A program made the translations under genes and the position numbers. 64,000 bases of DNA, from contig MU832622.1 in assembly GCA_029204225.1 (NCBI GenBank), positions 1 to 64,000 of the forward strand. Reading direction: 5' to 3'. Shown here one piece after another: positions 23,988 to 34,400 of the stretch (the first letter of the stretch is position 1; every line of letters starts with the position of its first letter). The stretch comes from Diphasiastrum complanatum (Eukaryota; Streptophyta; Lycopodiopsida; Lycopodiales; Lycopodiaceae). Under the pieces are notes generated by a model. That model was not told the origin of the DNA, ran no database searches, and saw nothing but the letters and a program-made list of their open reading frames with translations.

Positions 23988-24129
23988 CACAGTCTGCATA
24001 TTTACTCATAATTCTTGATAGGCAACAGTGTCACTAAAATGCGAAAAAGATGACACTGTATTTTTTACTCGTAAATCTTGATAGGCTAAAAATGCGACTG
24101 TCAAATTCCGTGTAAATCTGCAGACTGTG
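23988..24129. mobile_element. MITE-like element with 18-bp terminal inverted repeats
   Basis: CACAGTCTGCATATTTAC at 23988 and GTAAATCTGCAGACTGTG ending at 24129 are inverted repeats matching 17 of 18. Inside, CAGTGTCA…TGACACTG (24026-24058) forms a second hairpin, and TTACTCnTAAnTCTTGATAGGC occurs twice. Length is 142 bp with no coding capacity. No convincing target duplication was seen. Confidence 0.55.
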
Positions 24130-25500
24130 TAAAAACACTTGTAAAATTTGCAGAACTGGATAAACAATGGATGAAGATTAAAACCGATTAGTTGATTAGT
24201 AATAAGGCGACTAATCCAACACTGGGCACCTGGAAAAATCTAAAAAAGGTTCACAATCTTGAAGATGGATGCTTTCGATGCTATCTGTTTAACGAACACG
24301 TGGTGGCCGTCTTGGCAAAAGGGGTCAACCTTGTGTTATTATATAATGGCAGAAGACCTTGCATCGTCAGAGCTGTGCCAGGGGACCAATTGGAAGGAAC
24401 GACACAACTGAACTTGAGCTAGCCATCCCTCCCAATCTCATTCACCTCTTTAACGAAGGACAACTAGCAGCTACAAATTAGCTGACATGAGATCAAATGG
24501 AGCCAACATTGCCTGCAGCTTCTACATCAAAGATGGATGCAAGTGCCGATGCATAGTTCAAAGAGCTCAACTTGGGCGACCAAACGAAAAATTTGGAGTC
24601 CTAGGGGACTCATTAAGACGTGCAACAAACTGACATATCTTAGGCTCAAGGGAGCCCGCAAGTACCTTTTCCTTCCATGTTAATAAAGTAGGCTACCTTT
24701 TCATCGAAGGGGTGAGCCTCAATCTAGTATCTAAATGCAGCAGCTTTACACAGATTTTATGTAAGTGAACTAGATCCACACTTTTCTTGTGCTAAGTGCA
24801 AACACAATGTTTTACTTTTCTTTATAGTTGGTCTTCTTTGGCCGGTGAATCAAGCTCGTGCCCTTGCATCTGTGAATGAAGTTTGGCCGATGAATTAAGC
24901 GTGTGATAGGGGGAGTCCGGCACGTGTTGGTTGCCCCGAGACTAGTCAATTCACTTAGGGAAAAGTCGCCAGGTCTCAGCTCCTTCTACCAGCGTGAGCC
25001 AAACACTATGCCTAGCACGTGTTGGTGGCCCCGAGACCAGTCAGTCTATGTATGTGTGTTGCCTTTGGTTACCTTTTGGGGACGGATTTTGAGTTGGCTT
25101 TCGGGTTGGTTGGGATTCCAATTTTCCTAAGTCTAAATGGTTAAGCTTGTTACATTTCTAAGTTGGCTTTTACATAAGTGCATGATGAATGAATGTTAGA
25201 CTTAAGCGCGTGTTGGGGAAGCCGCTCAAGTCCCAGCGCCCTTTGAGGCGCCGACGCAACAAATAGGCAGATAATTTTTTTGATTTTCTGATGATCAAAT
25301 CTAGACACAAAGAACTTTTCTGGAGGAAAAATCGATGGTATGGAACGTTAGTGATTTCAAAGGGGAATTCTTGTGCGAGAGTGATCTGTAGACTAGTGGT
25401 TAGTACTTACAATAATGGTAATGCTAACAGGTGAAACCATTGGTTAAATTTGTTCGAGGTATCTAGAGAAATTATGAGATATAGATCTGGATCTCTAATG
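24130..25500. other. no recognisable gene; one duplicated GC-rich segment
   Basis: No supported coding region. GCACGTGTTGGTnGCCCCGAGAC occurs twice (about 24919 and 25016) about 96 bp apart, and a related GCGTGTTGGGGAAGCC lies near 25206. It may be an LTR scrap, since the GCACGTGTTGG-type phrase is spaced like a local duplication. Confidence 0.4.
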
Positions 25501-25901
25501 TTATCTCATAAATTCCAAATCGGAAACCCTTAAAAGCTGTTTCTCACCTTTTAAATAACCCTTATTTCTTTTGAATTTCTCAAATATGAACCTCGGATTA
25601 AAATCTTCCAACATGAAAATAATTTCTATTCTGAAGGACTGTTTATCATCATGTGAATTACTACTTGTATGAATAAGGCTTGGAATTTGAAATGTTCCAA
25701 GATGATGGTATTTCAATTTTTTAATCCCAGATTGTCTCTTATAAATAGATAGATCTCAAATAGATGATGGTTATTGTCACTCGTGTTGAAAATATTTGGA
25801 AGAAAAGTCTAGTGTATAATAGAGTGAATCCTATTTGGAAGGCACTTATTATTGACTTTTCATAATTCTGATATTTTCATTCTCATCTCTCTAGAAAATT
25901 T

Positions 25902-26350
25902 TTATAATAGCATAGATTTAGATAGAACTTCAAGTGAGGTTCTATGCTTCATAAATAAGTCTTTTCCCAATGCTTTGGTGAAGATATCAGCCACACACTC
26001 CCTTGAAGAAACATGTTGAAGTTCCACCTCCTTTGCCATGACTTGTTCTCTCACAAAATGATAAGCCCTTGCATGAAAAATAGGATTGGTTGTCAATATT
26101 TGGGCTGAAAGGTTATCACAAAAGATGATTGGACTCTCTAAAAAATCCAGCAAGTGAAAATCCATTACCATCATTTTGATCCATAGCATCTCCTTTGTAC
26201 AAGATGTACAAGATTTGTACTCTGCCTCACTAGACGACAATGAGATTGTTGTTTGTTTTTTCGACATCCATGAGATAGCTCCATCACCTATAAAAATATC
26301 ATGTGCACTTAAAATATCATCCTTTCCATTTGCATCATCAATGATTTAAC
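25902..26350 (-). pseudogene. copia RNase H fragment (C-terminal end of pol)
   Basis: The minus strand reads 'GDGAISWMSKKQTTISLSSS', then 'SEAEYKSCTSCTKEMLWIK', 'FCDNLSAQILTTNP', 'YHFVREQV' and 'SRECVADIFTKALGK'. All the copia RNase H landmarks are present and in order through to the end of pol. The frame is open for 121 residues, but RT is missing upstream, so this is a truncated copy. Confidence 0.9.
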
Positions 26351-26900
26351 ACCAGTTGCGTTGTGTATTTACTCACCCAAGTCAAAATATAGTTTGATCT
26401 TGGGTAGTGAATTGAATTTTTGGTTATGTGGTCCCTACAAATTAATTTACACTTATATCACTTCAAGTGAGTGGTTGGCTGGAGCTAAGTGCTATCTTGA
26501 GCCTACTATCCAAGGCCCTTTGTAGGCTTCAGCTCATGGCTAACAGAATGCAAAAGACTCATGGCCACACTCTCTCATATACATGTTGGAGATGTATCTC
26601 GATTGCCTGCAACATGCTTGTCAACCAACCAGCTAAGGGTAGCATTTAGCTCCACCTGTCACTCAAATAGAAAGTCGACTTTCCAAAAATAATAAATTTG
26701 GATTTGTGCGACTTTCTAAAAATAAAAAGTAAACCTTACAAAAATGTAAGGTGATTTTTAAAATATAAAAATAGCAAAGGTACATTACAAATTTGTACGT
26801 ACTGTATTTATTGGTCTTATAATTTTCAAAATTACAAAATTATGCCATTTAAGGCAACTTTCGAATGAACTGCAAAAAAAACTCTAAGTATTTACAATAT
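26351..26900. other. no recognisable gene
   Basis: AT-rich sequence without a supportable coding region or RNA gene. Confidence 0.4.
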
Positions 26901-26907
26901 TATAAGG

Positions 26908-27095
26908 TGATATATTTTGTTTGTTTGTTTGCTTGCTATATACTCATTTGTGGGCAGATTGGAGTGAGCTCATGGAGACGAAAGCAAGCCCTCAAAAAGT
27001 AGCAAATTATAGGGCGCAGATTGGGAGCCGAACTCCTGACCTCCTGAACAGGAAAGCAAGTACTTACCAACTCGCCACTTGGGGGCGGGGGTTTG
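26908..27095 (-). mobile_element. tRNA-derived SINE-like element
   Basis: On the minus strand TGGCGAGTTGGTAAG (about 27079) matches a pol III A box, and AGTTCGGCTCC begins about 43 bases later, matching a B box at the spacing found in tRNAs. A tRNA-unrelated body follows and ends in GCAAGCAAACAAACAAACA, an A-rich tail near 26925. The T-arm does not pair properly, so it is not a working tRNA. No clear target duplication was seen. Confidence 0.45.
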
Positions 27096-27239
27096 CATTT
27101 TCTCCCGCCAATAGCAGAGAGAAAATTAATGAAAACATCACGAAGAAAGTTCTAGAGAAAATAGAAGGACAGCATGATCGAAGAAATTCCGTTCGGACGA
27201 ATGACCAGATCTTATTACATAGCAGGTTTGTCTGATCGA

Positions 27240-27911
27240 GCTCCATTCTGCTGCTGTTTCTCGAGTGTTGTTGCTTCTTGAAAGCTCGTAGATGCCGGAA
27301 GATCAAATCACCTGGAATGGATCAGTTTGATGCTCATATCTTTGCGCAGATTCATGTGCCGGTTCGAGGACGAATGCGCAATTCTATTTTCTGATATCGT
27401 GCTTCGCAATTTCTTACTACGTTCAGGACTTTGGCTGCACTGCATAGAAATGCTTGGATGCAGAAGTTAGCTTGTTTCCAACTCACGCTTTATACATTCT
27501 TGATGCTGGATGAATGCTTGATATCAACGGGCGTAAACATGAAATGATACGTGTACTTAACGACTTTCGAGGATCAAATGTAGGTGAATTGTTTGGCTAC
27601 ACAATTGGCGAATATGCTGAATCTTCTGTTTGCGAGACTCCGAATATTCTGAAATTGATTTTTCAGGTCGTAGCATTCGTCTATGTGCTTTTCAAGCAGT
27701 TAGGATTCGCGGATTGGCAGGCGTGTAGCCAGGTTAGTGTTCTCAGAGTTCAAGCAACTGGCCTTGCTCCACCAAGTCTCAGCGGGCGAAATTGAGACAT
27801 TTGTGAACAATAAGCATCTTATTGTTAGCGAGATGCTCAGCATTCTTGCTTTCTCATACACGTTAATGCAAAGTGAAACTTACTGAACTTTTTGGTTTGA
27901 TTGTAGCAGAT
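27240..27911 (+). promoter_or_regulatory. upstream region / putative 5' UTR of MCM9
   Basis: No separate gene was recognised. GCCAG|GTTAGTG (27732/27733) and TTGATTGTAGCAG (ending 27909) could bound a 5' UTR intron, with the MCM9 ATG two bases after the acceptor. A 93-codon open frame at 27514 does not join the MCM9 frame and looks like UTR. Confidence 0.3.
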
Positions 27912-28078
27912 ATGGGAAAAAGCGATCTAGGCCTTGCCAGTGGCAGGGAGGAAACATCAGTTGATGACAGAGAGTATATCGAAGCTTTGCAAGAGTTTTT
28001 AGAGGAGCATAATTTGGAAGAAATTAAAGCTATCTTTTACGCGGACGACATTCAGCAACATTATCCAGTTCATATCGA
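27912..28078 (+). CDS. MCM9: MCM9 exon 1
   Basis: Starts at ATG 27912 ([11 protein letters not shown]…) and ends in phase 2 before GTAACT. An upstream in-frame start at 27873 would sit across a likely splice acceptor, so 27912 is preferred. Encodes residues 1-55 plus two bases of codon 56. Confidence 0.75.
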
Positions 28079-28132
28079 GTAACTCCTATTGACGTTCATT
28101 TCCCTTCATTGTCTGCAATTTGATCATTAATG

Positions 28133-28200
<68 letters not shown>

Positions 28201-28377
28201 CTCACATGCTTTTGTCATATAACGCCATGATTGTTAGGTATGCTGAACTTTTGGAAGCTAACCCAACAATAGCCAAATATCTTTACTTGCATCCGACAAA
28301 GTTCTTGCCACTTTTTGATGATGCAGTGCGAGGGGTGCAGGTATGGGTTGCATTCATTGTTTGAAGAAGCTATTTAC

Positions 28378-28438
<61 letters not shown>

Positions 28439-31400
28439 TTATCAACGGCTTTTGGGCACCCGCGGGTGCATAAGACCAAAAAGAAAATATGTACAAGCAC
28501 CAGCGGGAGCATCATCCATAGGAGGACATGGCCGTAAAATGCTATAAACTAGCGACGAATGAAAGTAGAACAATGCAGAAGTGAAATAGGACCACAACCC
28601 GGTCCAGAAGACGAGAGACGTGGGCAACATAGGCCTGGGATTGATGAGGCGATATACGATAGCAGATGGGGTGAACAAAGAGGGAAGGTGGAGGAGAAGG
28701 CGAACTTGGCGCTGGGGAGAAGGTAGAGTCTAGCAACACCGTCAAAAAGGGCCTGAAAAGGATCACCTCCCAAATCCATAAACATTGAAGTGTGGGGAGC
28801 AAAGTAGCACACTGCAACAAACAAGTCCTGGTCCAGCCCCAAGAAGGATGCAATAATCTAAAGCCCCAACTAACGGCCATAAGTATCTTGAGACACCAAC
28901 CGAATAGGAGTATACATCGACCTGTACAAACACGCAACTCCACCAGAGGCCCGAAGTATTCTGCCCTGTAGCATAGGTCGTGGAGCAAAAATCCACTGAA
29001 AACTAGAAATGTGCGGAAGTGGGTGTGTGGAAGGCTCATATGTATTTGCAAAAAGTAGAAAATCAGCCGAACACAGATAGTTGTCAAGATGAGCTGCCGT
29101 AGAAGAGGTGAAGAGGTGGAGAGGCCGCCGCAGTTCCCAAAATTGAATGTGATGCTAGTCAGGGCTATCAAGCTGCTCCCATGCCCGAGTACCCCAACTT
29201 CCTATTGACGCTTTGAGAAAAAGCTCGGGCTGCCATTTGTGAATACCACCCGCAGTTGTTTTGTCCTTGCCTCATGAATAATAATTTTACGCTGTAACCA
29301 TTGGCAGTGAGTAAGGTTATTATCTATGTAAATCTGAGAGCCTCGGAGAGTACGACACGCACGAAGAACTGTCCCCTGCCGATCGTCCATAGTTTTGAAT
29401 TTGACAAATAATACCTTCGGATCATGTTGGGGACACCAAGCATACTGGATACCTGGAACTGAGAGCCCCATGCGTGAAGTAAACAAAGAGATAACCTGGT
29501 CTTGTGCTGTGCCCTCAGTAGGAAGACCCCAGAATCTTAAGTTGAGCTTTTTGTCATCCCGACGTTGTTGTTCTGCCAAGATGCCTTGTACCGTGGTGCC
29601 TAAGGAGGGTGCTGCAAAAGACGAAGAGGTGGTAGATGATCTCAAGATAGAAGCCCATGATTTGGTCTCACGTACTTCTTGCTCGAGAGTAGATACCTTT
29701 TGTACATGTTCCACCGTTTGATGAAGCCACTGTTCAAGAACGGGAATCCGGGCAGTGCACTCAATAGTGTCATGTATTTGGTGCTCAAGTAGGGAAATCT
29801 TACTCATGGACGGGAGATATTAGGGATGATGTCCCTCTGCAAAGTCCCTCTGCAGGGATCGTGGCTTCTAGGAGGATACCATACAGGCAGTTGTGGCATT
29901 ATACAAACGAGTTATTGGCTGGATTCGGGTATCAGGAGTTGTATCGCTAGAGATAGAGAGTACTATTGGGGTTAAGCAGGGATGTCCACTCTCACCTACA
30001 CTCTTTGGTTTATATATAGATGAGCTTGAGGGATGCACATTGGGTGACCTCGTTATCGCTATCCTATTATATGCTGATGATGTGGTTTTGCTTTCGAGAA
30101 CGAGGGAAGACCTGCAGTGACATCTTGATGCGCTTCACTCCTTTTGTATACAGTAGGGACTGTCAGTGAATTTGGCCAAGACCAAAGTTATGGTGTTTAA
30201 CACCTCCAGATCCTTCATGATGAGACAAGAGCTTCTATGGGATGGACATCCACTTGAGGTAGTTGACTCCTACACATACCTGGGTGTGGTATTTTTTGGT
30301 CCCACTTTCAGCATGCGACAGGCGGCAGTTTCTCGGTTGCGGAAGGGCTATGCATCATTAGTAGATTTGGAGGGACTATGTTTCAGCTCACACATTAGGG
30401 ATGCGACTAGTAAGTGCCGACTCTTTGACACTGTCACAAGCCAGTCTCTCCAAGCTCGTGAATCCTAGAAGTCGGTGTGTAGATTGAACCTCCCAACCAT
30501 AGGCACCCCCTCCTTGAGTCCTTCTACTTGCTATTCCTGTCAACTGGCACATGGCATCCACCTGTGGGTGATCAGTCCACTTGGTATGCATGGCCCCTGT
30601 GACCTGTGAATACTGAGTGACTCATAGGGTACCACCCCCGTGCCCCGCCAAAGACCTGTGACCCTCTTGGTCACCCCGACTACTTGCCGGCTAGCATCAC
30701 ATCACTGACGGCTAGGGTCCTGACGGTCAAGGCATACCGCGTCTCTGACAGCTTGTCAGGCGGCCACACCGGATCACTGCTCGTGACGCACCGGTCCCAA
30801 CTTGGGAGATATGTCCTCGTCGGTCACCACCCCTTGCGAATACTAGGCCTCAGGCCCTTTGGTAACCGGCCATGCCGAGACCATGATAGAGCCATAACTG
30901 GGCTCTAACAATCCTCCCCTTCTCTGGCAAGTCATCGGTCCTCAACGACAAACTCCGGGTAAGACTTCTGCAATGCCTGTCGCGTCTCCCAGGTAGCATC
31001 TGACAACGGATGGCCTTTCCAGGTTACTAGATACTCTTGAAGGAGACGATTCCGCAATCGTTGCTCCCTTCGATCTAGGATTCTTTCTGGCCCATAACCT
31101 GTGGTGTCTTTCTCCTCAAGAGACACTAGACCTTCCACCAGGCTATCGCCATCGTGCAAACATTTCTTCAGTTTGCTAACATGGAATATTGGATGCACCT
31201 TGCATCCTACAGGTCGCTGTAGCTTATAAGCTACTTGGCTCACCTTCTTAATAATCAACCATGGTCCACAATACCTAGGAGATAACTTGGCGCACTTTTC
31301 TGTGCGTAGCACCTTTGACTTCGAAGGAACTAGTAAATACACCCAATCTCCATTCTCAAATTCCCGATAGGCACGGTTCTCACGAGTATAACTCTCTGCC

Positions 31401-34400
31401 CTAGCTACAGCCCTGGACAAGTTATCTGGCACCAACTCTAGCTTATGTTGCATCTGAGCCAAAAACTCTACAACACTAGGTACCCTATGCGGAATCCCTA
31501 TGATTGCAGGACTCAGTGGCCTGAAACCATAATTGTGCTCAAATGGACTCAATCCAGTGGACGCATGTTGTAATAGATCCCAACACCACAGTAGGTCAAA
31601 CACTAACTGATCCACCCAACCTTGCCTACTCCCTGATATAGAGTAAGCCCCTCCTAGCCCAGTGTGAGGATTGGTAGCATGCAACAGCCAAGTGTCGGCC
31701 ACGTGTCACTGACGTGGCCGACTGCACGTCGGGACCCAACTGGGAGCCCTATCCCGCTGACAGGGTCCCTAGGCTGTGTTAGGCCCACCATGGCTATGGA
31801 CCGTGCTGGGGCACACTACTCACACTGTCTTGCCCTGTTGGTCGTGTACGCCGGACACGACCCTGACTGTGGTATCTGACCTATCTGTGTGGTCTAGGGT
31901 TCGGCACTGGTTACGAGCTCGTAACACTCCGTCCCCCTTAAGAACCGTCTTGGTCCTCTAAGACAAAGTCTGGAAAAATCTTGCGAAGGACGCTGCCTTT
32001 CCCAAGTGGCATTCTCAACAGGCTGATCATTCCACTTAACCAGATATTCTCGGTATAGAGTATGATGAGTCTGTGTCTCTCTACTATCAAGAATCTCTTC
32101 TGGTTCATGTGGAGGTTGCTGAGGATCCAATGGGAGAACTAGAACACTGTCCCCTACCAGATTTTCTGATCTGGCTAAGGCTTTTCGTAATCGACTTACA
32201 TGAAAGACTGGAAAAACCTTACTGCTGTGTGGCAGTTCTAGTTCATAGGTGACCTCGCCTAGTCTCCTACTGATGGTAAAGGGACTACAATACCTTGGAG
32301 ACAACTTAGCACACACTCTTGATTTGAGGGTTTTAGAGTCATCTGGGACTCTCAAGTAGACTTTCTCACCAGCGGAGAACTGCACATCCTGTCTGTGTGG
32401 ATCTGCATAATGCCTGGCTCGATCCTGGGATTGACTAATGCTACGCTTAGCATGTTCTATCATCTGGTTTAGGTCCTCTAAAATGTTTATGGCTGAGCGT
32501 GGCTGAAAACCGTACATCAGCATAAATGGGCTATATCTCGTAGCTGAAGGTTTGGTACTGTTGTAAGCAAACTCTAATATCGAGAGATACTCCTCCCAAT
32601 TAGTCTGCTTCTTGCTGACGTATGCACAAAGCATATCCTCCAGCACCTGATTTACCCTCTCTGTTTGACCGTCCGTCTGTGGATGGTCGGTGGTACTCAT
32701 ATTAAGTTTAGTATGGAGATGATGGAATACTGCCCTCCAAAAATTTCCAGTAAACTTATTGTCCCGGTCGTTGACTATGCCGGACGGTGAAATCAGCTAT
32801 TTTGGTCAGACGGTCAACTGTGACCCATATAGCGTCATTACCCTTTTGGGTTTTAGGCAGTATTTCTAAGGGATGCAACAACCCTCCTGCCTTTAAACGC
32901 TCTGCTTTGTTTACTTGACATTTCTAGCAACTGGTTACATACTGTTGGACGTCCTTTTTCATACTGGGCCAGAAAAATTGCCTACGAAGAAGCTCATAGG
33001 TCTTCTGTATGCCTGGGTGTCCCGCACTAGGATTGTCATGACATTCATATAGGACCTGCTGCCTATAATCCTCTGAATTGGGGACACATACTCTATCTCT
33101 ATAGAGCAAGTACTCATCCTGAATGGAATACTGTTTCCATTTGAATCCTTGAGTCAACTGACCCTCAACCACTGGGGTTTGCTTGGGTAATACAGGCTCA
33201 GAATCCTCAACGTCATTTGACGACGTATACTCGGACTCATCATTCATCATCCTCAACGGAAGCTGCCGTATTCTTGGATGAACTGGCACCAGCCCCGGGA
33301 ATTGGTTCTGGAGTCTGTAACTGTCTGCTCTGGACTGAGTTCCAGATAGTAGAGAAGAATGCATCATGCTGGCATTTCCGTCTCAAGGACTCGAGTAACT
33401 CATTACGAATCTGAGTAAAACTCAGCTCGTTTATCATAGGCATTCTACTAAGGGCATCTGCTACTGTATTGAATTTCGCCCGTCTATATCTGATAGACAT
33501 ATCAAACTCTTGCATCAACTCTGCCCAACGAGCTTTCCGACCACTAAGCTGAAGTTGATTGCAAAGGTATCTGAGACTTTCATGGTCTGTCAGGACCTCA
33601 AAGTTGGCACCATACAAATAATGCCTCCAAGTCTTAAGGGCATGGACTATAGAAAAGAGTTCCTTTTCATAGGCACTGTACCTAGTCTGAGCTGGCTCGA
33701 GTTTTTTACTCTTGAACGCAACTGGTCGTCCACTTTGAGTTAGCATAGCACCAACTACAAAGTCGCTAGATTGGGGTCGACGACTTTTAGAACTGGTGCT
33801 GTAGCTAAGGCTGTTTAGAGAGCATCAAAGCTCTCCTGCTATGCGGACTCCCAAATGAACTCCTTTCCCTTCCCCTTAAGAAGATTTCTAATGGGAACTG
33901 CTATCTGAGCATATTCCTTGTCAAATCGTCTGTAATATCCCGCCAAACCAAGAAAGATCTGAAGTTCTAAAATATTTTGAGGTCTCAGCCAACTGAGTAT
34001 GGCTTTAACCTTATTCGGGTCCATCTTAATCCCATCTGACGAGATAATGTGACCCAAATATGCTACTTCTTCAACGAAGAATTCACACTTGGATTGTTTA
34101 GCGTAAAGCTTATGCTTTCTGAGCCGAAAACCGTACATCAGCATAAATGGATTGTATCCCGTAGCTAAATGTTTGGTATTGTTGTAAGCAAACTCTAATA
34201 TTGAGAGATACTCCTCCCAATTAGTCTGCTTCTTGCTGACGTATGCACGAAGCATATCCTCCAGCACCTGATTTACCCTCTCTGTTTGACCGTTCGTCTG
34301 TGGATGGTCGGTGGTAGTATGGAGATGATGGAATACTGCCCTCCAAAAATTGACAAATCTCCTTAAGGGGAAGGGAAAGGAGTTCATTTGGGAGTCCGCA

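Larger units (their letters stand above)
28438..29807 (-). mobile_element. L1-type LINE, internally deleted copy (ORF1, endonuclease, 3' UTR)
   Basis: Minus-strand order: ORF1 (29807 to 29202), start of ORF2 endonuclease (29171 to about 28540), then directly a 3' UTR with the hairpin GCACCC-GC-GGGTGC (28456-28469), ending GATAAAC before the (CT)n tail. RT and the C-terminal domain are missing. It lies in MCM9 intron 2, opposite to the gene. Confidence 0.75.

Noticed and set aside
27024-27095. Functional tRNA gene
   Set aside because: A and B boxes are present but the T-arm and acceptor stem do not pair.
27514-27795. 93-residue frame before MCM9
   Set aside because: No recognisable domain and it does not splice in frame to exon 1; more likely 5' UTR.
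28150-28240. Sixth LINE tail next to the (GA)n at 28135-28197
   Set aside because: TTATATGACAAAAGCATG on the minus strand only vaguely resembles the LINE hairpin and the stem does not pair well.
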